Assembly: GCF_000737575.1 (NCBI RefSeq)
Contig: NZ_CP006270.1
Span: 623,163 to 687,162, forward strand
DNA from: Synechococcus sp. KORDI-49
GTDB taxonomy: Bacteria > Cyanobacteriota > Cyanobacteriia > PCC-6307 > Cyanobiaceae
Length of the DNA: 64,000 bases
Reading direction: 5' to 3'
Shown piece by piece: positions 31,068 to 39,621 of this stretch. A model generated the notes under the pieces. The model made no database searches. It saw only the letters and a program-made list of their open reading frames with translations, and was not told where the DNA came from. The position numbers and the translations under genes were made by a program. Positions within the stretch are counted from its first letter, which is position 1, and the number at the start of each line of letters is the position of its first letter.

Positions 31068-31715
31068 GTGGAAGTTCTTGACCTCTTCCCTCGCTCGATT
31101 CTCAAGGGAACACTGCCGGCTCCTCTGCAATCAACACTGATGCAGCTGAGCGAGTCGGTTCTGAGCAATCCGCAGGCCAGTCCGGATGCATCGCCGAAAC
31201 TCGCCGGTCAGCTCAGCCAGCAACGCCAGTTGATGCCGAACCAGCCCGGTGTCCAGGAGCTGGCTGATCAGCATCTGCTGCCGGCCTGCGACCGCTGGAT
31301 CCGTCACGTCGTGGACCGTGAACCACCCCAGGGGCGTGGTCCCTGGGTTCAGGGTGGCTACGGACTGCAGATGATCGATCTCTGGTTGAACTGCCAGCGG
31401 GCAGGTGATTACAACCCGATGCATACCCATGGAGGCAGCTTCTCGGGTGTGATCTTCCTGAAGGTGCCGAATCAGATCAGTGGAGACAGCTTCGATGGAC
31501 AGCTCTGTTTTCACGGCCCGGAGGAATGGCATCTCCAGTCATTCCGCACAGGCATGGCTCACTATGTGTTGCCCATTCCCGGAGAGTTCTATGTGTTTCC
31601 CGCCTGGCAGCCGCACTCGGTGATGCCCTTCCGCGGAGACGGTGAACGCTGGTCACTTGCCTTCAACGTCGTTGCCGTTCCCGGCCAGAGGCGTCCGCCG
31701 GCGATCCGCTTCTGA
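31068..31715 (+). CDS. Putative 2OG-Fe(II) oxygenase
   Basis: A 215-residue protein of the TIGR02466-like group. The double-stranded beta-helix has the iron ligands in NPMHTHGGSFSGVIFLKVP (His) and VFPAWQPHSVMPF (His), with the 2OG-binding Arg probably in GDGERWSLAFN. Substrate unknown; relatives are common in marine cyanobacteria and their phages. GTG at 31068 gives the N-terminus VEVLDLFPRSILKG typical of the group. Confidence 0.75.
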   Translation: MEVLDLFPRSILKGTLPAPLQSTLMQLSESVLSNPQASPDASPKLAGQLSQQRQLMPNQPGVQELADQHLLPACDRWIRHVVDREPPQGRGPWVQGGYGLQMIDLWLNCQRAGDYNPMHTHGGSFSGVIFLKVPNQISGDSFDGQLCFHGPEEWHLQSFRTGMAHYVLPIPGEFYVFPAWQPHSVMPFRGDGERWSLAFNVVAVPGQRRPPAIRF

Positions 31716-31758
31716 CCAACGACTGGCAGAGTTCGTTGGACCAGCTCCGGGGGATCCG

Positions 31759-32010
31759 ATGGAGTCGACCAGTCCGCTCGATCAGGCCCGGGCTCTCACC
31801 GAGGCGATCGAACGAATCGCCGCTGACCTGACGCCCGATGTGATCCGGGCAGCCCGTGAGACCCAGGAGGGGCGCAGAGACCTGGATCGGATGGAATATG
31901 CCCTTGGAACGATCGGCAAGGCCCTGGTGCTGACCGACTACTCGATCGACCACGAGAAGGACATGGACAAACTCAAGGCGTTCCGGGCTGCGCAGGGCCA
32001 GGGGAGCTGA
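31759..32010 (+). CDS. Conserved small helical protein
   Basis: An 83-residue, mostly helical, acidic protein (SPLDQARALTEAIERIAADL, then YALGTIGKALVLTDYSIDHE). No family recognised. It follows the oxygenase gene by 43 bp and may share its transcript. Confidence 0.6.
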   Translation: MESTSPLDQARALTEAIERIAADLTPDVIRAARETQEGRRDLDRMEYALGTIGKALVLTDYSIDHEKDMDKLKAFRAAQGQGS

Positions 32011-32012
32011 GA

Positions 32013-32774
32013 TCAGAGCGTCGGCCAGCGCAGCACACGATGGCTGAGCCGACCGCTGGCATCGATCTCAAGCAGCCGACCACCAGGATCTTCAGCCCGG
32101 TTGAGAGGGCAGGGCTGAACGTTCTGAAAACTCTTCAGCGTTGAAGGGGCGCCGAGGAGAGGCACGTCCACGCGATCAGGCCAGCATCCCTCCCAGTGCT
32201 GATGGATGTGACCGAAGACCACCGCCCGCAGAGCCTCAAGCGGGAGGAGCAAGCGGCGAAGCGCCCCATGATCGATCAGGTTCATCGTGTCCATCACCGG
32301 ATGACCGATGGCCATCGGTGGATGGTGCAGCGCCACCACCAGGGGCATCGGATCACCAGCGATCTGCTGAAGGCGTTCGGACAGCCACTGCAACTGACCA
32401 GCCCCCAGGCGACCGGCGGAATGACCGCTCCAATGGCTGTTGAGCACAAGCAGACGCACACCGCTCACGACCAACTCAGCCGGCGCGGTGGTGCAGAACC
32501 GACCCAGGACCGCATCGAGGAGCAACGGATGGTCGTGGTTACCGGGAACCAGGGCGACAGGACAGTTCACACGCAGCTGCAGCGCATCCCTCAGCCGGGC
32601 ATAGCCACCCCAGCTCTCGTCCTGGCAGAGGTCACCGGTCACCACCAGACAATCCGGCTGCAGCAGCTCCACCTGGTCGAGAGCGCGATGCCACAGCGGC
32701 AGGGCAGGGCGATCGCGCACCCGGGCAGCATCTGCGGCCACCAGATGGGGATCGGTGAGCTGCAGGATGCGCAT
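32013..32774 (-). CDS. Metallophosphoesterase (CpdA-like)
   Basis: A 253-residue calcineurin-like phosphoesterase with the metal-binding blocks in order: LTDPHLV (D-x-H), [10 protein letters not shown] (GD), LVPGNHDHP (GNHD), [12 protein letters not shown] (H) and [10 protein letters not shown] (GHxH). This layout fits class III cyclic-nucleotide phosphodiesterases (CpdA/Icc). It converges with the small helical gene with a 2-bp gap and lies upstream of nothing else on its strand but DUF3764. Confidence 0.87.
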   Translation of the reverse strand: MRILQLTDPHLVAADAARVRDRPALPLWHRALDQVELLQPDCLVVTGDLCQDESWGGYARLRDALQLRVNCPVALVPGNHDHPLLLDAVLGRFCTTAPAELVVSGVRLLVLNSHWSGHSAGRLGAGQLQWLSERLQQIAGDPMPLVVALHHPPMAIGHPVMDTMNLIDHGALRRLLLPLEALRAVVFGHIHQHWEGCWPDRVDVPLLGAPSTLKSFQNVQPCPLNRAEDPGGRLLEIDASGRLSHRVLRWPTL

Positions 32775-32793
32775 CTCGCTCAGGCGGATGGGG

Positions 32794-33063
32794 TCAGGCG
32801 TGATCGAGGAACACCTGGGCGGTCGTGCTCTCCAGCACGTGGCCGGAGGAAGCGATCAGCTCAGCGTTGTCGGCAATGAACCGCTCCATCACGCCGGCTT
32901 CCGCCTGCATCACGGCGCAGCATCGGCTCGGGTCGTCCTTGCTGACGCCGCGGTACAGAGAGGTGATGCCTGCGGCCTTCTGCAGATCGGCGGAGCCGTC
33001 GTAGGTCTTCGCCCATTCATCGAAGGGTGTGGTGATCCTGAAGGTGAGCACGTGTGTTTCCAC
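32794..33063 (-). CDS. DUF3764 family protein
   Basis: An 89-residue protein starting at GTG ([20 protein letters not shown]). The pattern [20 protein letters not shown] and [13 protein letters not shown] is that of DUF3764, a ferredoxin-like (dimeric alpha-beta barrel type) family found in cyanobacteria. Function unknown. It precedes the phosphoesterase gene on the same strand by 19 bp. Confidence 0.8.
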   Translation of the reverse strand: METHVLTFRITTPFDEWAKTYDGSADLQKAAGITSLYRGVSKDDPSRCCAVMQAEAGVMERFIADNAELIASSGHVLESTTAQVFLDHA

Positions 33064-33164
33064 CAGCAGACAGGGAAAAGGTCGCCCGGAAGGTATCACC
33101 ACCGTCCGCTGAATTCCGTGTTCACGCCAGGAGCATCCGACACGCCTGGTCTCCACTCTCATTA

Positions 33165-33653
33165 GTGGTTACTGTTGAGAACAGCAGCCCGGCAGCGTTG
33201 TCCATACCCCCGCCGTCGATCTCTGAAAGTGGTGCTCTGCAGCAGGGCCTGCATCAGGGTGGCCGTCGGTTGACGCCTCAGCGGAGGCGAGTGCTGGATC
33301 TCTTCGAACGGCTGGGAGCCGGATGCCACCTCAGCGCGGAGGACGTCCATCAGCAGCTGGCCCATCGGGAGATGAAAGTCTCCCTCGCGACCGTGTACCG
33401 CACCCTGCGCCTGCTCGCGGACATGGGCTTTCTTCAGGAGCTGGAGCTGAGTGAGGGAGGACGTCGCTTCGAGCTCACCGGAGCGGACCATCGCGACCAC
33501 CACCACGTGGTCTGCATCCGTTGCGGGCGAACCGAGGAGTTCGAAAGCGAGCCTGTTCTCGCCGCCGGAGCGGCAGCGGCGGATGGATTCGGATTTCAAC
33601 TGATCGAATCCAGCCTCAAGGTCCGCGCCATCTGCCCGGACTGCAAGCCCTGA
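33165..33653 (+). CDS. Fur family transcriptional regulator
   Basis: A 162-residue protein. The winged-helix part (GRRLTPQRRRVLDLFERLGA, VSLATVYRTLRLLADMGFLQ) recognises DNA. The dimerisation domain holds the HHDHH-like ligand cluster DHRDHHHVVCIRCG and a final CPDC pair, that is two CxxC motifs for a structural zinc. It could be Fur, Zur or PerR; the sequence does not decide. GTG at 33165 is the likely start. The smtA-like gene and the metal transporter at 448 are possible targets only by inference. Confidence 0.88.
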   Translation: MVTVENSSPAALSIPPPSISESGALQQGLHQGGRRLTPQRRRVLDLFERLGAGCHLSAEDVHQQLAHREMKVSLATVYRTLRLLADMGFLQELELSEGGRRFELTGADHRDHHHVVCIRCGRTEEFESEPVLAAGAAAADGFGFQLIESSLKVRAICPDCKP

Positions 33654-33671
33654 GCCTCCGGAGGCTTCCGC

Positions 33672-34070
33672 TCAACGGGGATGCTCATCACAGGGCATCC
33701 AGTAGCGATCCCCCATGCGATGCACACCGAGGCAGCCCAGCTTTTTGGCCTGCTCCTCCGCCTGTTCACGGCTGGGGTAGGCCAGATATCGCGGATTGGT
33801 GGTGGAGCGGATCTGGATGAGCCCCATGCTCATCGGGCCGGCCGTGATCACTCCCATGGTGTTGACTCCGACAGCGACAAGACCCATGCCGACAACGGCG
33901 GCATTGATCACCCCCATCGCGACAACGCCGATGGAAACCACTCCCATCGGCACCACACCGATGCAGATGACGCCCATCGGCACGATGCCGATGGAGATGG
34001 TTCCGAGCGGGGCGACACCGACCGCGATCCGTTTCGGCTTGCTTCCGCAGTGACCTGATTCAGCAGTCAT
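33672..34070 (-). CDS. Short-repeat protein with C-terminal DUF3721 domain
   Basis: A 132-residue protein. Residues about 15-85 are a series of roughly ten-residue repeats of the type IGVVPMGVI (such as ISIGIVPMGVICIGVVPMGV), which could form a hydrophobic solenoid or membrane-associated beta structure. The last 45 residues (SREQAEEQAKKLGCLGVHRM, then WMPCDEH) are DUF3721. It stands 3 bp after the next DUF3721 gene on the same strand. Confidence 0.7.
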   Translation of the reverse strand: MTAESGHCGSKPKRIAVGVAPLGTISIGIVPMGVICIGVVPMGVVSIGVVAMGVINAAVVGMGLVAVGVNTMGVITAGPMSMGLIQIRSTTNPRYLAYPSREQAEEQAKKLGCLGVHRMGDRYWMPCDEHPR

Positions 34071-34073
34071 CCG

Positions 34074-34304
34074 TCAGTGGGCCTGCTTGTGTCCGGCATC
34101 GGAATGCTCGGCACAAACCATCCACATCGCTCCCATCTGATGTGCTCCCGTGCAGCCAAATCCAGGTGCCGCCGCTTCGGCCTCAGCCTTGGTTTTGAAC
34201 ATGGCTTGTTTGGGCTGTCCGCCGTGATGGTCTGCCAGGGCAGCCGGACAGCCGAGCCCGAACAACACCATCAGGGTGCTGCCAGCAATCTGCGACTTTT
34301 GCAT
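34074..34304 (-). CDS. Exported DUF3721 protein
   Basis: A 76-residue protein with a signal peptide ending near CPAALA, then DHHGG and the DUF3721 unit KAEAEAAAPGFGCTGAHQMG, WMVCAEH. Two cysteines and several His could bind a metal or pair. The family is found in marine picocyanobacteria and has no known role. Co-directional with the repeat protein, which carries the same domain. Confidence 0.8.
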   Translation of the reverse strand: MQKSQIAGSTLMVLFGLGCPAALADHHGGQPKQAMFKTKAEAEAAAPGFGCTGAHQMGAMWMVCAEHSDAGHKQAH

Positions 34305-34338
34305 CTGGACGTTGTTCCAATCCCACCATCATGGACGC

Positions 34339-34641
34339 ATGTCCTTTTCCCATTCCGACGGCTGGCACGACGTGATCGTGATGACACCTCAGCGCTTTGA
34401 GGAAGGTCTGGAAGCGGTCCTCGCCGTGCGGGACCAGCGAACGGTGCTGCTGAATCTGTCCCGGATGGATCCGGACCAGGCCCAGCGCACCGCCGACTTC
34501 GTCAGCGGAGGCGTTCATGCCCTCGATGGTCACCAGCAGCGGGTGGGCGAGAACGTGCTGCTGTTCGCCCCGGCCTCGATCCGGCTGGACTGGCTTTCGC
34601 GCGCGGACCAGAGCCCCGATCCCGACACCGGTCATCCCTGA
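34339..34641 (+). CDS. Short SepF-like protein
   Basis: A 100-residue protein carrying only the SepF core: VIVMTPQRFEEGLEAVLAVR, VLLNLSRMDPDQAQRTADFV and DGHQQRVGENVLLFAP. SepF links FtsZ to the membrane in division. Normal cyanobacterial SepF is about 190 residues with an N-terminal amphipathic membrane helix and linker; both are missing here, so this is probably a paralogue rather than the main SepF. Its 3' end overlaps arsS by 10 bp in convergent orientation. Confidence 0.75.
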   Translation: MSFSHSDGWHDVIVMTPQRFEEGLEAVLAVRDQRTVLLNLSRMDPDQAQRTADFVSGGVHALDGHQQRVGENVLLFAPASIRLDWLSRADQSPDPDTGHP

Positions 34642-35588
34642 AGGGCCCCACCGCAGCTGGAGCCGGCGCCGGCGGTGCAGCCGAAGCAGTGGCGATCGGT
34701 GTGAATCACCTGGCCAGTGACCACGGTGTCGTCCAGCACCAGATCCTCCAGACGACGGATCCGACCCGACAGCGGCATCTCCAGCTGCTGGTTGAAATCA
34801 CAGTCATAGAGATTGCCCTGCCAGTCGACACTGAGCAGCTCACGGCACATGACCGCCGAGGCGTTGGCAGGGTTGTGAGCCCCCTCGAGCAGGCGCTGAT
34901 AACGCTCCAGTTCCCCGCGCAGGGCCAGATCTCGCGCAAACCTCTTGATCGGCATGTTGGCCAGGGTGAGCAGGCGATCGAAGCGGATCCCAAGAACGGC
35001 CAGCTCTTTTTTGTAAGCCTCCTCCAGTGGAGCCTGAGCCGGAGGCAGTGATGGTCCTTGCGGGTTGTAGACGAGATGCAGCTCCAGGCGGCCATCTCCG
35101 TTGCCGTAGCCAAGAGCATTGAGCTGGCGAAGCCCACTGATGCTGCGTTCAAAGACTCCCTCTCCCCGCTGCTGATCCACATTGGACTCGCTGTAGCAGG
35201 GCAGAGAGGCGATCACCCGCACCCCTTGATCCGCCAGAAAAAGAGCGAGATCCTCCTGTCCCGGCTCGGACAGGATCGTGAGATTGCAGCGGTCGATCAC
35301 GTCGACGCCATCGGCCCGCACCTGCTGAACGAGCTTTCGAAAACCCGGATGCAGCTCCGGCGCTCCACCGGTGAGATCGAGGCAGGAGATGCGCTGCGTC
35401 CGTACCGCCTGGGGAATCAACTGCATCAGAGCGTCGGCCATCATTTCCGTGCGCCAGGGTCCGGCGTCCACATGGCAGTGGCGACAGCTCTGATTGCAGC
35501 GGTAGCCGAGGTTCACCTGAAGGGTGCTCAACCTGCCGCGCTGCAGGGACGGGAACGGCTCGGAACCGGCAGTCAACGTCAACAGCAT
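34632..35588 (-). CDS. arsS: Arsenosugar biosynthesis radical SAM protein ArsS
   Basis: A 318-residue radical SAM enzyme with the cluster motif CNQSCRHCH (residues about 31-39) and TGGAPELHPGFRKLV. The C-terminus has the ArsS/DUF3641 Cys-rich end HCFGCTAGAGSSCGGALQG. ArsS adds the adenosyl group of SAM to dimethylarsenite, making arsenosugar precursors. No arsM or arsR is next to it in this window. Start taken at the ATG at 35588. A strong hairpin sits in the leader. Confidence 0.88.
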   Translation of the reverse strand: MLLTLTAGSEPFPSLQRGRLSTLQVNLGYRCNQSCRHCHVDAGPWRTEMMADALMQLIPQAVRTQRISCLDLTGGAPELHPGFRKLVQQVRADGVDVIDRCNLTILSEPGQEDLALFLADQGVRVIASLPCYSESNVDQQRGEGVFERSISGLRQLNALGYGNGDGRLELHLVYNPQGPSLPPAQAPLEEAYKKELAVLGIRFDRLLTLANMPIKRFARDLALRGELERYQRLLEGAHNPANASAVMCRELLSVDWQGNLYDCDFNQQLEMPLSGRIRRLEDLVLDDTVVTGQVIHTDRHCFGCTAGAGSSCGGALQG

Positions 35589-35597
35589 CCACAACAA

Positions 35598-35621
35598 GGT
35601 CCGATCTTTTCAGATCGGACC
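35598..35621. promoter_or_regulatory. Perfect 9-bp hairpin in the arsS leader
   Basis: GGTCCGATC-TTTTCA-GATCGGACC, starting 10 bp upstream of the arsS ATG. It would overlap the ribosome-binding region, so it could regulate translation, or be an operator. Confidence 0.5.
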
Positions 35622-36079
35622 TCGCGATCCGATGGTCATTGACATCCAGATCGTTGTGATCGAGACAATCAGGCCAGCTGATTGCGAAAAAAGAAATTCA
35701 GTTTTCAGACGGAGTTACTGCCAAGGGCCCTGGGGCCATGACGTCCAAGCATGAAGTCAGATTGCCCGGGGGCACCTGAGACGATGCATCGGGGAACAGG
35801 ACGGATCCAAGACCTTGAAACGGTCTCAGACATCCTGATGACTTCTTTCGTGAATTGAGACTGTTGGAGCAGGGACCTGTACGTCAGCACACTCCGTGTT
35901 GCTGGCGGGGTGGAGTGTCATCCATCTGGGAGCCTCCGAATCCATGCTGTCACTGTCGTGATTGATCACTCATCTGGCAATGTTCTCGAAGAAACATTGA
36001 TGCATTCGTGATGTTGCTTCAACTCTCTTAACTCCTCAGACTGAATGCGTTTCCCGGTCCCACTCCTCCCGGTCCTGCC
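35622..36079. other. Intergenic region between arsS and the polyproline protein gene
   Basis: About 460 bp, more AT-rich than the surroundings, between two divergently transcribed genes. It should hold both promoters. No ORF or further strong repeat is supported. Confidence 0.4.
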
Positions 36080-37039
36080 GTGAGAACCCTGCGTCTGGCC
36101 ACGTGGTGCCTGCTTTCAGCGATGGTGGGGGTCGGCTGTGCCTTGTGGTGGCACGGATGGGAGAACCACCAGGCAGAGCTGCCGGCGGTGATCAGCGACA
36201 TGCTCGCAGAGCCCGAGCCCCCTCCACCTCCACCTCCGCCTCGCGAGGACCTGGTGCGGTTCCACCCGGACCGGAACCTGGACCTGCTTCGGCCGGACGG
36301 CACCAGCGTGAGCATCGGCTACCACAGCGCTGTCGTTGATCCCCGCTGGATCGACGTTGAATTCTTCGGGGGCTGGAACCGGGAGATGGACGCCAACGAA
36401 GACACCGATGCCCTGCTGTTCACGTCGGGGCCGACCTTTGCCCGCGGACGGGGCAACGGCGAGCTGGGGATGCGTCTTCACGGTGACCTGATGCTGGCCA
36501 ACGGCACCTGGCGGGCTGGGAATCTCACAGCAGCCCGGGAACGGGCCTGGATGGGCATCACCCGGGACGGCGCTCTGGAATTCGGGTACGGCCCGCTGAC
36601 CCCCGAGCTGGAACAGAACCTTCGGATGTTCATCGGAGGGCTCCACGCCTTCACCAACACCACCCGGGTCGCTCCCGAGACCTATGAAGGGGTCTACGGC
36701 GAGATGCACCTCGCTGATGTCCGGATCGTCTACGGGCTGCGGGCGGACGGGAAGCTGGAACTGGTGGAAACCGCCGATGGAGTCCACTTCCGGGACCTGA
36801 AGCACTTCGTGGAGCAGAAGGGTTTTCTGGCGGCCTATCTGCCGGATCACGCCTCCAAGTCCCGTCTGATCATTCCCGGGACACGGCCGTGGAGCCAGGA
36901 ACAGGCGGTCTGGGTCAGCGGGGGCAAGCCCTCGATCACCCAGATGCCCTTCCTGCTGCGGGTCATGCCGACCCGGGAGTGGGTCGATCATCAGCTGCCG
37001 ACGAGCAGCGAGCGTGAGCCAGCCGCCCAAACCAACTGA
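36080..37039 (+). CDS. Membrane-anchored protein with polyproline linker, unknown function
   Basis: A 319-residue protein: a signal anchor (RLATWCLLSAMVGVGCALWW), a linker with eight consecutive Pro near residue 47, then a globular domain of about 260 residues with GGWNREMDANEDTDALLFTS and AWMGITRDGALEFGYGPLT. The domain recalls exported phosphodiester-glycosidase-like proteins, but I could not confirm a catalytic site. GTG start at 36080. Its 3' end overlaps the convergent stpA gene by 77 bp. Confidence 0.65.
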   Translation: MRTLRLATWCLLSAMVGVGCALWWHGWENHQAELPAVISDMLAEPEPPPPPPPPREDLVRFHPDRNLDLLRPDGTSVSIGYHSAVVDPRWIDVEFFGGWNREMDANEDTDALLFTSGPTFARGRGNGELGMRLHGDLMLANGTWRAGNLTAARERAWMGITRDGALEFGYGPLTPELEQNLRMFIGGLHAFTNTTRVAPETYEGVYGEMHLADVRIVYGLRADGKLELVETADGVHFRDLKHFVEQKGFLAAYLPDHASKSRLIIPGTRPWSQEQAVWVSGGKPSITQMPFLLRVMPTREWVDHQLPTSSEREPAAQTN

Positions 37040-38237
37040 CATAGGCCGACGGTCCCTCAGGCATCAGCAGATCCAGCCGCAACGGATCCTGCGGATCACT
37101 GATCCCGACCAGTTGCCCATCGGCGAGGCTTGGACGGTCCACCTCACCATGACTGCTATCCACCAGGATCACCCGGTTGTCCTGGCCGCTCCAGGCCCCC
37201 AGCTCCTGCAGCAGAGTCAGAAAGCCGCGGTCGCTGCCACCCCGCAGCCAGCCCGATCCGTCGGGAGAGGCCGTGGACGTCACCGTGTCCCCCACTCCCA
37301 CCAGGAGAGGCATCCGCTCAGGCGGGATCCGGGTCCGTGCCAGCTCGAGCAGTCCTTGATGGTCGCGAGGCGCCGTCCGCACATGGAAGTCATCCCCCAG
37401 GGGTGCCTCCCCCCAACGCGCCGCGATGTGTCGGTTCAGCAGCACCAGCAGCCCCGCTTCCTTCAGGGAACCGGTGAGCATGAACTGGATGTCGGTGGTT
37501 CCGACATCACCACGCTCCGCCGGTTTCAACCGTTCGCGACCAGCCGCATCACGGCCAAGGTTCGGCGCCGCATGCAGGAAGAAAGACCCCGCCAATCCGG
37601 CATCCACCGCCTCGTTCAGCAGCTGTTCCATCAACGCCTCAAGCAGGCTCTGCAGCTGCCGTTGCCGTGGCACGTCGTTCGGGATCAGACCGAACACCGC
37701 ATTGAGGTTGACGGTCGGAGACACCTGGGTGTCCAGCACCGCCACATGGGCAAACCGTTCGAGATCGCCTGAGCCCACCTCGGGCAGAACCGCCGGGAGC
37801 CGTTCCTTCAGCAGCGCTTCCATCCGTGCCGGTGCCGCGGCCAGAAAAGCCATCTCGGCATCGCTCACCCCTGGATGGCTGACGTTGCCGTGGCGATCCT
37901 GCAGCTGCACCCCACCCGCTGCCAGCCCAGGCAGGTACAACCCTTCACGCGCTGGTCGCGTCTGATCCTCAAGTGCCTGTTCAACCAGACGGTTCACACC
38001 ACGGCGCCGCTCGTGTTCGCCGTTGGTGAGCACCACGAAGGCCCCCTCGAGGAGAGCCGCCGCCTCCACGTAGTTGCGATCCATCCGGCGGGTGAGCGGA
38101 TCCTTCACCAACTGCATGCACACACCATCGAGGTCCTGCACGATCAGCAGGTCATCAACGACGGCCAGTTCCTGCAGCAGCTGATCCGGAGTGAGGCGCG
38201 GCATGGCGACGCGGCGGGCCGAAAACCTGGCGATCAT
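36963..38237 (-). CDS. stpA: Glucosylglycerol-3-phosphatase StpA
   Basis: A 424-residue protein. The N-terminus has the family block VVDDLLIVQDLDGVCMQLVK with the DLDG phosphatase motif, and the C-terminal blocks NRVILVDSSHGEVDRP and PLRLDLLMPEGPSAYV are typical of cyanobacterial StpA/GgpP. It removes phosphate from glucosylglycerol-phosphate, the last step in making the compatible solute glucosylglycerol. The ATG at 38237 is chosen because GGAAGGGG lies just before it. The start faces that of the Rieske gene 21 bp away. Confidence 0.85.
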   Translation of the reverse strand: MIARFSARRVAMPRLTPDQLLQELAVVDDLLIVQDLDGVCMQLVKDPLTRRMDRNYVEAAALLEGAFVVLTNGEHERRRGVNRLVEQALEDQTRPAREGLYLPGLAAGGVQLQDRHGNVSHPGVSDAEMAFLAAAPARMEALLKERLPAVLPEVGSGDLERFAHVAVLDTQVSPTVNLNAVFGLIPNDVPRQRQLQSLLEALMEQLLNEAVDAGLAGSFFLHAAPNLGRDAAGRERLKPAERGDVGTTDIQFMLTGSLKEAGLLVLLNRHIAARWGEAPLGDDFHVRTAPRDHQGLLELARTRIPPERMPLLVGVGDTVTSTASPDGSGWLRGGSDRGFLTLLQELGAWSGQDNRVILVDSSHGEVDRPSLADGQLVGISDPQDPLRLDLLMPEGPSAYVSWFGRLAHARCSSAADDRPTPGSA

Positions 38238-38258
38238 GGCCCCTTCCCAAGGCACGTC

Positions 38259-39560
38259 ATGCATCCCACCTGGACCGAGCAGTGGTGGCCCGTCGCCTAC
38301 CTGCAGGACCTCGATCCGGCGAAGCCCAGTCGGTTCACCCTGCTGGAACGCGACCTGGTGATCTGGTGGGACAGCTCCGGAGATCGCTGGCGTGTCTTTC
38401 CCGACGTCTGCCCGCATCGGCTCGTCCCGCTCAGCGAGGGCAGGATCAACAGGGATGGGCAGTTGGAATGCCCATACCACGGCTGGAGTTTCGATGGAGA
38501 CGGACAGTGCCGTCACATCCCGCAGGCCGAGGAGAGCACCCGTCCGGAAGGGCGACGCTCAAGCTGCGCCAGCTTGCCCACGGCCACGGGCCAGGGATTG
38601 CTGTTTGTCTGGACGGGTGCGCCCGAATCCGCAGACCAGGAACGTCTGCCGTTGGTGCCGGCTCTGGAGGAGACCCCGGACAGCTGGACCGTTCAGGACA
38701 CCTTCCGCGACCTGCCGATGGATGCGGTGACCCTGCTGGAGAACGTTCTGGATGTGAGCCATGTGCCCTTCACGCACCACAAGACCGTGGGAAAACGGGA
38801 GAACGCTTCCCCAGTTCAGGCGGTGATCACCCGCGAAGGCGAGGACGGGTTCGAGGCCTTCTGGGAGGAGGGGCCACGCAGGGGAACGCTCGGTTCCCAG
38901 GCCACCAGGTTCGATGCTCCACAACTGATGTGGCACGACCTGACCGCGAAGGGATTCGCACGCATCCTCACGGTGGTCTACGCCGTGCCGATCCGCCGGG
39001 GGGAATGCCGCCTGTTCGCCCGCTTCCCCTTTCAGTTCCAGTCAGCGGTCCCGCGGCTGCTGATCGGATTGCGTCCTCGCTGGCTGCAGCACATCGGCAA
39101 CCACAAGGTTCTCGAAGACGACCAGATCTTTCTGCATTGGCAGGAGCGCGTGCTGGAGCAGGCCGGCGGCAGCGCGGAAGCGGAACGGGCCTTCTTCCTG
39201 CCGACCAGCGCCGATGTTTACGTCACGGCGCTGCATCGCTGGCTGAACGGCAATGGCGGCGGACCCTTCGTCGGGCAACCTCTGCCGCCGCGTCTTGAGA
39301 CCGCAGCGCTGATGGATCGCTATCACAGCCATACGGTGAATTGCCGCAGCTGCTCAACGGCGCTTCGCCGCATCCGGGCCCTGCGTCCTTGGCTCTGGGG
39401 AGTTCTGTGGGGTTCAGCGGCCTTGATCGGCATCAGCCCGTTCAACTGGATTGGCGTGCTCATGGCACTGATCTCAGCTGTGCTGCTCCGGCAGACCGCG
39501 CGCTGGCAGCAGGGACTGCTGGCCGGAGACGGACTGGCGCCTCGGAACAGCTCGAGGTGA
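38259..39560 (+). CDS. Rieske 2Fe-2S / PaO-type oxygenase
   Basis: A 433-residue protein. The Rieske domain has CPHRLVPLSEG and CPYHGWSFDGDG as cluster ligands (residues about 48-75). The catalytic domain has the mononuclear iron site in LLENVLDVSHVPFTHHKTVG, and the pheophorbide a oxygenase (PaO) family end with VNCRSCST. A C-terminal hydrophobic segment may bind a membrane. The family acts in chlorophyll breakdown and related ring oxygenation; in cyanobacteria the substrates are mostly unknown. An AAGG precedes the ATG. Confidence 0.85.
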   Translation: MHPTWTEQWWPVAYLQDLDPAKPSRFTLLERDLVIWWDSSGDRWRVFPDVCPHRLVPLSEGRINRDGQLECPYHGWSFDGDGQCRHIPQAEESTRPEGRRSSCASLPTATGQGLLFVWTGAPESADQERLPLVPALEETPDSWTVQDTFRDLPMDAVTLLENVLDVSHVPFTHHKTVGKRENASPVQAVITREGEDGFEAFWEEGPRRGTLGSQATRFDAPQLMWHDLTAKGFARILTVVYAVPIRRGECRLFARFPFQFQSAVPRLLIGLRPRWLQHIGNHKVLEDDQIFLHWQERVLEQAGGSAEAERAFFLPTSADVYVTALHRWLNGNGGGPFVGQPLPPRLETAALMDRYHSHTVNCRSCSTALRRIRALRPWLWGVLWGSAALIGISPFNWIGVLMALISAVLLRQTARWQQGLLAGDGLAPRNSSR

Positions 39561-39621
39561 TCCAGCACGCGGACAGATCGATCTGCGGTGAACAGCCTTG
39601 GCGCGTGAGCACGCGCAAGTC

